Shown: positions 1-6,485, numbered from the stretch's first letter. The stretch: 22,109 nt of DNA from Chloroflexia bacterium (GCA_030430125.1 JAUIGA010000006.1:1-22109), one strand, 5' to 3'. Notes: generated from the letters alone by a model not told the origin. Numbers and translations are program-made.

Positions 1-69
1 GGTGAGTTCGCCCCGACCCGAACCTACCGCGGTCACGGGAAGGACGCCGACAGGCGCGGCCGCCGCTAG
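1..69 (+). CDS. rpsS: Ribosomal protein S19, C-terminal fragment
   Basis: This is the last 22 codons of a gene that begins before the window, in frame 1 and ending with TAG at 67-69. The visible residues begin GEFAPTRTYRGHGK, which matches the conserved C-terminal region of bacterial S19 (G-E-F-x-x-T-R-x-x-x-G-H), followed by a short basic tail. S19 sits in the head of the 30S subunit and contacts S13. Its position directly before rplV (21-base gap) is the standard S10-cluster order, which supports the call despite the short length. Confidence 0.85.
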   Translation, partial: GEFAPTRTYRGHGKDADRRGRR

Positions 70-90
70 GCGAAACAGACAGGACGAGCG

Positions 91-432
91 ATGGAAGTCA
101 CAGCAAAGGCAACACGCATCCGCGTCTCGCCCCGGAAGGCCCGCCTCGTGGTGGACATGGTCCGCGGCAAGAAGGTTCTGGATGCGATCGAGCTGATGAA
201 GTTCGTGCCGAACCGCGCAGCCACGGATGTGGAGAAGCTGCTCAGGTCGGTCGCCGCGAACGCCGAGAACAACTACGATCTGGACCCGGACCAGCTGTGG
301 ATCAAGGCGATCTACGCCGATGATGCCCCGCAGATGCGCCGGTTCAAGCCGAAGTCCCGTGGCCGTGTTGGCAAGATCCTCCGCCGATCCACGCACATCA
401 CGGTGATCGCGGAAGAAAGGGAGAGCGCCTGA
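91..432 (+). CDS. rplV: Ribosomal protein L22
   Basis: This 113-residue protein has the usual L22 length. L22 binds 23S rRNA and lines the peptide exit tunnel. The N-terminus has the typical VSPRKARLVVDMVRGK block (residues about 12-27), and the C-terminal half has the beta-hairpin region RRFKPKSRGRVGKILRRSTH that reaches the tunnel. The ATG start follows an AGGACGAG ribosome-binding site. The TGA stop shares its last base with the rpsC ATG (TGATG), so the two are probably translationally coupled. Confidence 0.97.
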   Translation: MEVTAKATRIRVSPRKARLVVDMVRGKKVLDAIELMKFVPNRAATDVEKLLRSVAANAENNYDLDPDQLWIKAIYADDAPQMRRFKPKSRGRVGKILRRSTHITVIAEERESA

Positions 433-1115
433 TGGGACGCAAGGTCAATCCAATTGGATTCCGCCTCGGCGTGGCAAGCGAGTGGGAGTCGAAGTGGTTC
501 GCGGAGAAGAACTACACCGAGTACCTTCATGAGGACATCAAGATTCGCGAGATCATCCAGAGCGAGCTCACGCGCGCTGGCGTCTCCCGCATCGAGATCG
601 AGCGCGCGGCCAACAAGGTGGATGTGACGCTGTTCACGTCCAAGCCGGGCATTGTCATCGGCAAGCAGGGGTCGAACGTCGATCGCATCCGCAAGCTGCT
701 CGAGCGCAAGGTGGGCCGAAAGGTCAACGTCAAGATCGAGGAGATCAAGGTCCCCGAGATCGATGCGCAGCTGGTTGCCGAGAGCATCGCCGAGCAGCTG
801 CAGCGACGCGTCAACTACCGGCGCGCGATGAAGCACTCGGTTCAGCAGGCGATGCGCCGTGGCGCCAAGGGCGTGAAGGTGCGCCTGGCGGGCCGCCTCG
901 GTGGCGCGGACATGAGCCGCGAGGTGAAGGAGATGGAGGGCCGCGTGCCGCTCCACACCATCCGCGCGGAGATCGACTACGCCAACGTCCACGCCCACAC
1001 GACCTACGGTCGCATTGGGGTGAAGGTGTGGGTCTACAAGGGCGACAAGCTGCCGGAGCGCGGGGACGCGATCGAGGCACTGCTCGCCACCGACCTGACC
1101 GCCGCTGGCGACTAG
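432..1115 (+). CDS. rpsC: Ribosomal protein S3
   Basis: This 227-residue protein is S3, a 30S head protein at the mRNA entry channel. It starts MGRKVNPIGFRLG, the family signature. A type-II KH domain with the motif VIGKQGSNVDRI lies at about residues 75-86. The C-terminal half has the basic RRAMKHSVQQAMRRGAKG segment and the GRIGVKVWVYKG end, both conserved. The start overlaps the rplV stop by one base, and GGGAGA at 419-424 serves as the ribosome-binding site. The 63-base gap to rplP carries a small stem-loop. Confidence 0.97.
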   Translation: MGRKVNPIGFRLGVASEWESKWFAEKNYTEYLHEDIKIREIIQSELTRAGVSRIEIERAANKVDVTLFTSKPGIVIGKQGSNVDRIRKLLERKVGRKVNVKIEEIKVPEIDAQLVAESIAEQLQRRVNYRRAMKHSVQQAMRRGAKGVKVRLAGRLGGADMSREVKEMEGRVPLHTIRAEIDYANVHAHTTYGRIGVKVWVYKGDKLPERGDAIEALLATDLTAAGD

Positions 1116-1161
1116 GGACAGCACCCCGGCGCCGAGGCGCAGCCAGCGGTCGGGGAATGAG

Positions 1162-1174
1162 GATCGGAGCGATC
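1162..1174 (+). promoter_or_regulatory. Hairpin presenting the rplP ribosome-binding site
   Basis: GATCG (1162-1166) and CGATC (1170-1174) form a 5-bp stem with a GAG loop. The GGAG ribosome-binding site of rplP (1166-1169) is at the loop and closing base, nine bases before the rplP ATG at 1179. The structure is visible; a regulatory role is inference. Confidence 0.4.
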
Positions 1175-1178
1175 TGAC

Positions 1179-1622
1179 ATGTTGATGCCGAAGCGGACCA
1201 AATACCGCAAGACCATGCGTGGCCGCATGACCGGCAAGGCGTACCGGGGCTCGACCATCGCGTTCGGCGACTACGGGCTCCAGGCGCTGGAGCCGTCGTG
1301 GGTTTCCAGCCGCCAGATCGAGGCGGCACGCCGCGCGATCACCAACTATCTCAAGCGCGGAGGCAAGGTGTGGATTCGCATCTTCCCCGACAAGTCGGTG
1401 ACACAGAAGCCGGCCGAAACGCGCATGGGGTCTGGCAAGGGCAACCCGGAATACTGGGTGGCCGTGGTGAAGCCGGGCCGGATGCTCTTCGAGGTGTCCG
1501 GGGTCGGTCAGGACCAGGCCGAGGAGGCCATCCGCCGCGCCGCGATGAAGATGCCGATGAAGTGCAAGTTCGTCGTCCGGCAGACGCCTGGCGCGACGCA
1601 GGACGAGGAGGCGACCGCATGA
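1179..1622 (+). CDS. rplP: Ribosomal protein L16
   Basis: This 147-residue protein is L16, which supports the A-site region of the 50S subunit. It begins MLMPKRTKYRKTMRGRMTGKA, the conserved N-terminus, and contains GSGKGNPEYWVAVVKPGRMLFE near residues 86-107, also diagnostic. The start at 1179 is preferred over the in-frame ATG two codons later because MLMPKR is the family's usual beginning. The GGAG ribosome-binding site lies in a short hairpin loop. The stop overlaps the rpmC start (ATGA). Confidence 0.97.
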   Translation: MLMPKRTKYRKTMRGRMTGKAYRGSTIAFGDYGLQALEPSWVSSRQIEAARRAITNYLKRGGKVWIRIFPDKSVTQKPAETRMGSGKGNPEYWVAVVKPGRMLFEVSGVGQDQAEEAIRRAAMKMPMKCKFVVRQTPGATQDEEATA

Positions 1623-1837
1623 AGGCGGCCGAAATCCGGGCTCTGAGCGCGGACGCGCAGGAGGACCAGTTGCGCGAGCTCTATGGCGAGTGGCGTGACC
1701 TCCGGTTCCAGGAAGCTGTTGGCCAGTTGACGGCCACGGCGCGCATTCGCCAGATCCGAAGGGAAATTGCCCGTATCAAGACGATTCAGGGCGAAGCCGA
1801 GCGCGCCGCGCGCGGTGATGCGCCGGCGCGGAAATAG
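1619..1837 (+). CDS. rpmC: Ribosomal protein L29
   Basis: This 72-residue protein is L29, a small two-helix protein near the exit tunnel that helps dock trigger factor and SRP. It starts MKAAEIRALS, with the helical pattern ELYGEWRDLRFQEAVGQL and the typical later block RIRQIRREIARIKTI. The ATG at 1619 overlaps the rplP stop in the ATGA arrangement. The tail after about residue 57 (GEAERAARGDAPARK) is slightly longer and more basic than in minimal L29s. Its position between rplP and rpsQ is canonical. Confidence 0.95.
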   Translation: MKAAEIRALSADAQEDQLRELYGEWRDLRFQEAVGQLTATARIRQIRREIARIKTIQGEAERAARGDAPARK

Positions 1838-1846
1838 AGGTCAACG

Positions 1847-2140
1847 ATGAGCGAGGTTCAGGACACAGCGGTCGTGGAGCGCCAGCAGAAGCCACGCCAG
1901 CAGAAGGTGGGACGAGTCGTCAGCGACAAGATGGACAAGACCGTCGTCGTTGCTGTTGACTATGTGCGTCGCCACCCGCTTTACAACAAGCGCATTACCC
2001 GCACGAGCAAGTTCCAGGCGCACGACGAGAACAACACGTGCCAGGAAGGCGACATCGTGCGGATCGAGGAGACCCGTCCGCTGTCGAAGCACAAGCGGTG
2101 GATCGTGCGGGAAGTCGTGGAGCGGGCGATCAAGCTGTAG
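1847..2140 (+). CDS. rpsQ: Ribosomal protein S17
   Basis: This 97-residue protein is S17, a primary 16S rRNA binder with an OB fold. The core runs from about residue 20: GRVVSDKMDKTVVVAVDY, then HPLYNKRITRTSKFQAHDE and GDIVRIEETRPLSKHKRW, all family hallmarks. The first 18 residues (MSEVQDTAVVERQQKPRQ) are a polar extension beyond the core, as seen in several high-GC phyla. It starts nine bases after rpmC. The 93-base gap that follows holds two hairpins. Confidence 0.96.
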   Translation: MSEVQDTAVVERQQKPRQQKVGRVVSDKMDKTVVVAVDYVRRHPLYNKRITRTSKFQAHDENNTCQEGDIVRIEETRPLSKHKRWIVREVVERAIKL

Positions 2141-2141
2141 C

Positions 2142-2160
2142 GGTCGACCCAGTGTCGACC
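2142..2160 (+). other. Stem-loop directly after rpsQ
   Basis: GGTCGAC (2142-2148) and GTCGACC (2154-2160) form a perfect 7-bp stem with a 5-base loop (CCAGT), starting one base after the rpsQ stop codon. No T-run follows, so it is not a canonical intrinsic terminator. It could mark an RNA-processing or 3'-end-protecting structure (inference). Confidence 0.5.
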
Positions 2161-2201
2161 CTGGCGGACATCGTGTTCGCCAACGCGCGGATCGAGCCCG
2201 T

Positions 2202-2218
2202 CGGGCGCGGCACGCCCG
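2202..2218 (+). promoter_or_regulatory. Stem-loop abutting the rplN ribosome-binding site
   Basis: CGGGCG (2202-2207) and CGCCCG (2213-2218) form a 6-bp stem with a CGGCA loop. Its last base is the first G of the GGAGG ribosome-binding site (2218-2222) of rplN. Folding could modulate ribosome access; this is inference. Confidence 0.45.
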
Positions 2219-2233
2219 GAGGAAGAAACAACC

Positions 2234-2602
2234 GTGATTCAGCAGCAGACACGACTCAAGGTTGCCGACAACAGCGGCGCGCGTGAGATCATGTGCATTC
2301 GCGTGCTCGGTGGCTCCGGTCGCAAGACGGGCGGCGTGGGCGACACCATCATCGCGTCGGTGAAGGTGGCGCAACCCAACGCAGCGGTCAAGAAAGGCGA
2401 GGTCGTGCGGGCGGTGATCGTTCGTACCGCGCAGGAGTACGGTCGCCCGGACGGCAGCCACATCAAGTTTGACGACAACGCAGCCGTGCTGATCAACCAG
2501 CAGGGCAACCCGCGCGGGACGCGCATCTTCGGTCCCATCGCGCGCGAGCTGCGAGAGAAGGCGTACATGCGCATCGTGTCGCTGGCGCCCGAGGTGCTGT
2601 AG
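2234..2602 (+). CDS. rplN: Ribosomal protein L14
   Basis: This 122-residue protein is L14, at the subunit interface and the docking site of RsfS. It starts MIQQQTRLKVADNSGAREIMCIRVLGGSG, essentially the family consensus, and later has KKGEVVRAVIVRT and GTRIFGPIARELRE. Length equals the bacterial norm. The start codon is GTG at 2234, fixed by the strong GGAGGAAG site at 2218-2225. rplX follows nine bases after the stop. Confidence 0.97.
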   Translation: MIQQQTRLKVADNSGAREIMCIRVLGGSGRKTGGVGDTIIASVKVAQPNAAVKKGEVVRAVIVRTAQEYGRPDGSHIKFDDNAAVLINQQGNPRGTRIFGPIARELREKAYMRIVSLAPEVL

Positions 2603-2611
2603 GGAGCAACG

Positions 2612-2938
2612 ATGAGGAAGATTCGCACCGGCGATGAGGTGCTGGTCACCACGGGTCGCAACAAGGGTCAGCAGGGGACGGTCCGCCAGAACCTGATCGA
2701 CCGGGACCGCGTGGTGATCGAGGGCGTCAACATCGTCAAGAAGCACATTCGCCGTCGACCGGGTGTCCGGCAGGCGGGGATCGTCGAGGTAGAGGCGCCG
2801 CTGCACGTGTCCAACGTGAAGCTGATCTGCCCGGCATGCAAGGAGCCGACTCGGGTCGGGGTCCGACGCAACGATGACGGCGCCAACGAGCGGTACTGCA
2901 AGAAGTGTGACGCGACGATCCCGGCGGGGAATGCCTGA
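2612..2938 (+). CDS. rplX: Ribosomal protein L24
   Basis: This 108-residue protein is L24, an early-assembly 50S protein near the exit tunnel. The N-terminal KOW motif reads KIRTGDEVLVTTGRNKGQQGTV (residues about 3-24), followed by GVNIVKKHIRR. The C-terminal half has two cysteine pairs (C73/C76 in CPAC and C96/C99 in CKKC), the zinc-ribbon-like end common in non-proteobacterial L24. An AGGGAGC ribosome-binding site precedes the ATG. Confidence 0.96.
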   Translation: MRKIRTGDEVLVTTGRNKGQQGTVRQNLIDRDRVVIEGVNIVKKHIRRRPGVRQAGIVEVEAPLHVSNVKLICPACKEPTRVGVRRNDDGANERYCKKCDATIPAGNA

Positions 2939-2984
2939 CAACCGCTGGCCGGGAAACGACTGATAAGGTGAGCGGCGACCTGAG

Positions 2985-3001
2985 TGCCGCAGGCAGCGGC
3001 A
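2985..3001 (+). other. Stem-loop in the rplX-rplE gap
   Basis: TGCCGC (2985-2990) and GCGGCA (2996-3001) form a perfect 6-bp stem with a 5-base loop (AGGCA). It lies mid-gap in the 122 bases between rplX and rplE and has no following T-run. Its role is unknown. Confidence 0.4.
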
Positions 3002-3034
3002 GACCAGGTGGGAACGCCGATCTGCACAGCAATG

Positions 3035-3051
3035 CCGGGTGAACGACCCGG
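3035..3051 (+). promoter_or_regulatory. Stem-loop abutting the rplE ribosome-binding site
   Basis: CCGGGT (3035-3040) and ACCCGG (3046-3051) form a perfect 6-bp stem with a GAACG loop. The last bases of the stem run into the GGAGTGAGG ribosome-binding region (3050-3058) of rplE. This is the same layout as the hairpin before rplN; possible translational control is inference. Confidence 0.45.
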
Positions 3052-3060
3052 AGTGAGGCA

Positions 3061-3606
3061 ATGGGAATGGCCCGACTGCGTGAGCGCTACAAGGAGGACG
3101 TTGTTCCGGCCCTGCAGCGCGAGCTCGGATATACCAATCTTTACCAGGTGCCGAAGCTCGAGAAAATTGTCGTCAATGTTGGTCTCGGCGAGGCCATCGC
3201 GAACGGACGAGCGCTCGAGGCGGCCACAAACGATCTCGCGACGATCACCGGACAGAGGCCGGTGGTGACGCGAGCGAAGAAGTCGATCGCGGCGTTCAAG
3301 CTCCGCGCGGGCATGCCCATCGGTGCCATGGTCACCCTGCGTGGCGAGCGCATGTACGAATTCCTCGACCGGCTGGTGTCAGTGGCGCTGCCGCGCATTC
3401 GCGACTTTCGCGGCGTGTCGCCCAATTCGTTCGACGGTCGCGGGAACTACACGCTCGGATTGCGCGAGCAGCTGATGTTCCCGGAGATCGATTACGACCG
3501 CATCGACAAGATCCGTGGACTCGAGATCAGCATCGTGACCACGGCGCAGACGGACGACGAGGGGCGCCGCTTGCTGGCGCTGCTCGGCATGCCGTTCGCC
3601 TCGTAG
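3061..3606 (+). CDS. rplE: Ribosomal protein L5
   Basis: This 181-residue protein is L5, which binds 5S rRNA in the central protuberance. Recognisable blocks are RLRERYKEDVVPAL, KLEKIVVNVGLGEA, the RPVVTRAKKSIAAFKLRAGMPIG loop (residues about 64-86), VTLRGERMYEFLDRL, and the end EGRRLLALLGMPF. Two starts are possible: ATG 3061 (GGAG 7 bases upstream) and ATG 3067 (GAGG 8 bases upstream), differing by two residues. A 15-base gap with GGAGG leads to rpsN. Confidence 0.97.
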   Translation: MGMARLRERYKEDVVPALQRELGYTNLYQVPKLEKIVVNVGLGEAIANGRALEAATNDLATITGQRPVVTRAKKSIAAFKLRAGMPIGAMVTLRGERMYEFLDRLVSVALPRIRDFRGVSPNSFDGRGNYTLGLREQLMFPEIDYDRIDKIRGLEISIVTTAQTDDEGRRLLALLGMPFAS

Positions 3607-3621
3607 GAGCCTGGAGGAACA

Positions 3622-3807
3622 ATGGCCAAGACGAGCATGATTGCCAAGGCGAATCGGACCCCCAAGTTCTCCACGCGCGCGGTGAACCGGTGCAAGGTGT
3701 GCGGCCGCCCGCGGGCGTACATTCGGAAGTTCGGCGTCTGCCGAATCTGCTTCCGGGAGATGGCGTCACAGGGCAAGCTCCCTGGCGTCACCAAGTCGAG
3801 CTGGTAG
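3622..3807 (+). CDS. rpsN: Ribosomal protein S14, zinc-binding short form (type Z)
   Basis: This 61-residue protein is the short, zinc-binding S14 of the 30S head. Four cysteines, C24, C27, C40 and C43, form the CKVC...CRIC zinc site. The conserved FGVCRICFREMASQGKLPGVTKSSW end is complete. The longer cysteine-free S14 type is about 100 residues, so this is clearly the Z form, typical of Gram-positive and Chloroflexota-type spc clusters. A TGGAGGAAC ribosome-binding site precedes the ATG. Confidence 0.97.
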   Translation: MAKTSMIAKANRTPKFSTRAVNRCKVCGRPRAYIRKFGVCRICFREMASQGKLPGVTKSSW

Positions 3808-3862
3808 CACCGGGCGGCCGGGGAGTGACCGCCGCCTCATGTACGGATGGAGAACGCGACGG

Positions 3863-4261
3863 ATGAGCGTAAATGACCCGATCAGCGATATGCTGACCCG
3901 GATCCGGAATGCCGGGATGGCTCGGAACACCGAGACCACCATGCCTTCCACCAAGATCCTGGTGGCGATCGCGGGGATCCTGAAGCAGGAAGGGTATATC
4001 GAGGATTTCGAGGTGATCGAGAAGCGGCCGCAGAACCAGCTGGTGATCAAGCTCAGCTACGGTCCTGACCGGCGGCACGTGATCCGCGAGATCAAGCGCG
4101 TGAGCAAGCCGGGACTTCGCGTCTACGCCGGCAAGAACGACCTGCCGCGCGTGAAGAGTGGTCTTGGCGTCGCCATCGTCAGCACCCCGGAAGGTGTGTT
4201 GACCGGCTATGAAGCCCGGCGTCGTGGTATCGGTGGTGAGGTGCTCTGCACGGTCTGGTAG
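3863..4261 (+). CDS. rpsH: Ribosomal protein S8
   Basis: This 132-residue protein is S8, a central-domain 16S rRNA binder. It starts MSVNDPISDMLTRIRNAG, the family N-terminus, and has MPSTKILVAIAGILKQEGYI, RVSKPGLRVY and the conserved end GVLTGYEARRRGIGGEVLCTVW. The frame stays open to an ATG at 3839, which would add eight unconserved residues. I chose 3863 because the family normally begins here and the length then equals the norm. The 55-base gap after rpsN includes a GGCGG/CCGCC inverted repeat (3813-3833). Confidence 0.95.
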   Translation: MSVNDPISDMLTRIRNAGMARNTETTMPSTKILVAIAGILKQEGYIEDFEVIEKRPQNQLVIKLSYGPDRRHVIREIKRVSKPGLRVYAGKNDLPRVKSGLGVAIVSTPEGVLTGYEARRRGIGGEVLCTVW

Positions 4262-4308
4262 TCCAGGCGGTGCGGACCTCCTGACTGCCGGTTGACGGGA
4301 GAAGGGCG

Positions 4309-4854
4309 ATGTCTCGAATTGGGATCAAGCCGATCACGGTGCCATCTGGTGTCACCGTCACGGTCGGCAAGGACAACGATGTTACGGTAAAGGGGCCGAA
4401 GGGCGAGCTGTCGAGCTCGTTCTCCCCCCGCATGGCAATTGCGCAGGACGACGGTACCATTACCGTTTCGCGGCCCAATGACCAGCGCGAGAACAAGGCG
4501 CTGCATGGTCTGACCCGCACATTGCTGAACAACATGGTGGTGGGCGTGACCGACGGGTTCACCAAGAACCTGGAGATTCACGGGGTTGGCTACCGCGCGC
4601 AGATGAACGGCAAGAACCTGGTGCTGAACGTCGGGTTCTCCCATCCGGTGACGATGGTTCCGCCAGACGGCATCACCTTCGCGGTCGAGGCCAACACGCG
4701 CGTATCTGTCTCCGGCATCGACAAGCAGGTCGTTGGGGAGCAGGCCGCGAAGATCCGTATCGTGCGGCCACCGGAGCCATACAAGGGCAAGGGCATTCGG
4801 TACGCGGGTGAGTACGTCCGCCGCAAGGCGGGCAAGGCCGGCAAGGCGAAGTAG
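4309..4854 (+). CDS. rplF: Ribosomal protein L6
   Basis: This 181-residue protein is L6, made of two similar domains near the factor-binding site of the 50S subunit. It starts MSRIGIKPITVPSGVTV; later it has TVKGPKGELS, the linker NMVVGVTDGFTKNLEIHGVGYRAQ, and the signature PEPYKGKGIRYAGEYVRRKAGK at the C-terminus. A GGGAGAAGG ribosome-binding site precedes the ATG. The following 142-base gap to rplR is unusually long for this junction and holds several inverted repeats. Confidence 0.97.
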   Translation: MSRIGIKPITVPSGVTVTVGKDNDVTVKGPKGELSSSFSPRMAIAQDDGTITVSRPNDQRENKALHGLTRTLLNNMVVGVTDGFTKNLEIHGVGYRAQMNGKNLVLNVGFSHPVTMVPPDGITFAVEANTRVSVSGIDKQVVGEQAAKIRIVRPPEPYKGKGIRYAGEYVRRKAGKAGKAK

Positions 4855-4856
4855 TG

Positions 4857-4873
4857 CTGGACCCCGTGTCCAG
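4857..4873 (+). other. Stem-loop directly after rplF
   Basis: CTGGAC (4857-4862) and GTCCAG (4868-4873) form a perfect 6-bp stem with a CCCGT loop, two bases after the rplF stop. The position and 5-base loop resemble the stem-loops after rpsQ and rpmD. No T-run follows. Confidence 0.45.
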
Positions 4874-4891
4874 TCGTTCGGCGCCGATCTG

Positions 4892-4906
4892 GTGCCATCA
4901 TGGCAC
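4892..4906 (+). other. Second stem-loop in the rplF-rplR gap
   Basis: GTGCCA (4892-4897) and TGGCAC (4901-4906) form a perfect 6-bp stem with a TCA loop. A further longer-range pair, GGCAGG (4935-4940) with CCTGCC (4962-4967 or 4966-4971), lies downstream. The 142-base gap is therefore potentially folded throughout; no gene is visible in it. Confidence 0.4.
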
Positions 4907-4996
4907 TCGCCGGCGGATTGAGTACCCGGTGGTGGGCAGGGCATGGAGCTCACGTCACGAGCCTGCCTGCCAGTTCCGGGGTCAATGGAGTGAGCA

Positions 4997-5371
4997 ATGC
5001 GAACGAAGTACCGAAAGAAGTTGAGCCTGCGCAAGCGCCGGCATGTGCGCGTGCGGGCGAAGGTCAGTGGCACGGCCACGAGGCCCCGGTTGAACGTCTT
5101 CCGATCCTCAGCCCATATCTATGCCCAGCTCATCGACGATGAGGCGGGCCACACGATCGCCTCGGCCAGCGACCTCGAAGATGCGGTGATGCAGGCCGCC
5201 GGCGAGGATGCCGCCAAGACTGCCCGGGCAACCGCGGTGGGCCAGGCGATCGCCGAGCGCGCCAAGGCGGCCGGCATCGACAACGTGGTGTTCGATCGGG
5301 GCGGCTTTCTCTACCACGGTCGTGTCAAGGCCGTCGCGGACGGAGCTCGCGAGGGCGGGCTCAAGTTCTAG
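4997..5371 (+). CDS. rplR: Ribosomal protein L18
   Basis: This 124-residue protein is L18, which binds 5S rRNA with L5. Diagnostic blocks are the basic N-terminus KYRKKLSLRKRRHVRVRAKVSGTATRPRLNVFRS, then HIYAQLIDDEAGHTIASAS, and the end DRGGFLYHGRVKAVADGAREGGLKF. Length is normal. The ATG at 4997 follows a GGAGTGAGC ribosome-binding site. The gene stands between two unusually wide gaps (142 and 153 bases). Confidence 0.97.
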   Translation: MRTKYRKKLSLRKRRHVRVRAKVSGTATRPRLNVFRSSAHIYAQLIDDEAGHTIASASDLEDAVMQAAGEDAAKTARATAVGQAIAERAKAAGIDNVVFDRGGFLYHGRVKAVADGAREGGLKF

Positions 5372-5392
5372 CACGGCTCACGATGTCGTATC

Positions 5393-5406
5393 GCCCGGAG
5401 TCGGGC
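5393..5406 (+). other. Stem-loop in the rplR-rpsE gap
   Basis: GCCCG (5393-5397) and CGGGC (5402-5406) form a 5-bp stem with a GAGT loop, 21 bases after the rplR stop. The rest of the 153-base gap shows no clear gene, though the rpsE frame is open back to a TTG at 5420. Confidence 0.35.
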
Positions 5407-5524
5407 TCGGTGCGCTGCGTTGGAGTCGATTGGAAACATGAACGACGCCGCAACTGGTGGCGAACGTTCCGGCCGCATGGCGGACACACGCGTGACCGCG
5501 ATAGCGAGCGTTCTGGAGAGAGGT

Positions 5525-6223
5525 ATGGATCGGAATCGAGATGGACGCGGGTCGCGCCGTCGCGAAGAGGATGGCGGGAGCGAGCTCGAAGAGCGCCTCG
5601 TCAAGATCAATCGCGTATCGAAGGTGGTGCGCGGTGGCCGCCGTTTCTCGTTCGGCAGCATCGTCGTGGTTGGCGACAGCAATGGCCGGGTCGGGATTGG
5701 GCATGGCAAGGCCGGTGAGGTGACCGACAGCATCCGCAAGGGTGTGGATGCGGCAAAGAAGTCGCTGATCACCGTGCCGCTGGACGGACACACCATTCCG
5801 CATGAGGTGGAAGAGTCGTTCGGCGCGGCGCGAGTGATCCTGAAGCCGGCGTCGCCGGGTACCGGTGTTATCGCCGGTGGTGGTGTGCGCGCGGTCGTCG
5901 AGCTCGCGGGTATCCGCGATGTGCTGACCAAGAGCGTCGGCAACAACAACCCGGTCAACGTCGTCAAGGCGACGATGAAGGCGCTTGAGAGCCTGCAGAC
6001 CGAGCAGGACGTCATCCGGCGCCGACGGAAGTCGGTGCAGCGCCTCCGCACGCCACACGCGAACGCTGAGGTGGTCGCGGCGCAGCAGGCGGCGCGGGAG
6101 CGCCGCGAGGAAGCTGCCCGGGCCGCGCAGCGTGCCGCTGAGCGGGCTGAGCAGTCCCGTCGGCCACGCCGCCAGGGTGGTCGAGGCCGTGGTGGCCAGC
6201 AGCAGAGGAGCAATGCGTCGTGA
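5525..6223 (+). CDS. rpsE: Ribosomal protein S5 with long basic C-terminal extension
   Basis: This protein is S5, part of the 30S body and important for decoding accuracy. The core spans residues about 20-175: ELEERLVKINRVSKVVRGGRRFSF, VVVGDSNGRVGIGHGKAGEV, HEVEESFGAARVILKPASPGTGVIAGG and NNNPVNVVKATMKAL. With the start at 5525 it has 232 residues, about 60 more than the usual S5. Residues about 176-232 are an Ala/Arg/Glu-rich helical stretch ending in an Arg/Gly/Gln tail (RRQGGRGRGGQQQR). The ATG at 5525 is chosen for the strong GGAGAG site at 5515-5520; in-frame ATGs at 5438 and 5477 and a TTG at 5420 are alternatives with weaker sites. The stop overlaps rpmD. Confidence 0.95.
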   Translation: MDRNRDGRGSRRREEDGGSELEERLVKINRVSKVVRGGRRFSFGSIVVVGDSNGRVGIGHGKAGEVTDSIRKGVDAAKKSLITVPLDGHTIPHEVEESFGAARVILKPASPGTGVIAGGGVRAVVELAGIRDVLTKSVGNNNPVNVVKATMKALESLQTEQDVIRRRRKSVQRLRTPHANAEVVAAQQAARERREEAARAAQRAAERAEQSRRPRRQGGRGRGGQQQRSNAS

Positions 6224-6432
6224 GTGAGGCCCAGACGGCTGACAACGGACGGCTGCGGATCACGCTGGTTCGCAGCGTGATCGGTCGCCCCGGAGACCAG
6301 GCACGCACGGTCGAGTCGCTCGGACTGCGGCGCCTGCATCAAACGGTGGAGCGCGAGGACAGCGCGGCGATCCGTGGCATGGTGAACAAGATCAAGCACC
6401 TGGTCACGGTCGAGGAAGTCGCCAGCGCCTGA
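6220..6432 (+). CDS. rpmD: Ribosomal protein L30
   Basis: This 70-residue protein is L30, a small 50S protein. The core reads LRITLVRSVIGRPGDQARTVESLGLRRLHQTVEREDSAAIRGMVNKIKHLVTVEE, with the typical I-G-R, L-G-L-R-x-x-x-x and N-K-I-x-H-L-V motifs. It is slightly longer than the roughly 60-residue minimal form at both ends. The GTG start at 6220 overlaps the rpsE stop (GTGA), with AGAGGAG at 6204-6210 as ribosome-binding site. A strong stem-loop follows its stop. Confidence 0.95.
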   Translation: MSEAQTADNGRLRITLVRSVIGRPGDQARTVESLGLRRLHQTVEREDSAAIRGMVNKIKHLVTVEEVASA

Positions 6433-6435
6433 GCG

Positions 6436-6456
6436 GCCGCCGGGTAGACCGGCGGC
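6436..6456 (+). other. Strong stem-loop directly after rpmD
   Basis: GCCGCCGG (6436-6443) and CCGGCGGC (6449-6456) form a perfect 8-bp stem with a 5-base loop (GTAGA), three bases after the rpmD stop. No T-run follows. It is the most stable of the small intercistronic hairpins in the spc region. Confidence 0.55.
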
Positions 6457-6485
6457 GCCTGGCCCATGCGATAGAGAGTAGTACG

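Noticed and set aside
312..1124. 270-codon minus-strand frame opposite rplV/rpsC
   Set aside because: Antisense shadow of two conserved genes with no recognisable domain.
3839..3862. Longer start for rpsH at ATG 3839
   Set aside because: It would add eight residues not found in S8, and the GGGGAG upstream is too distant; 3863 gives the normal S8 N-terminus.
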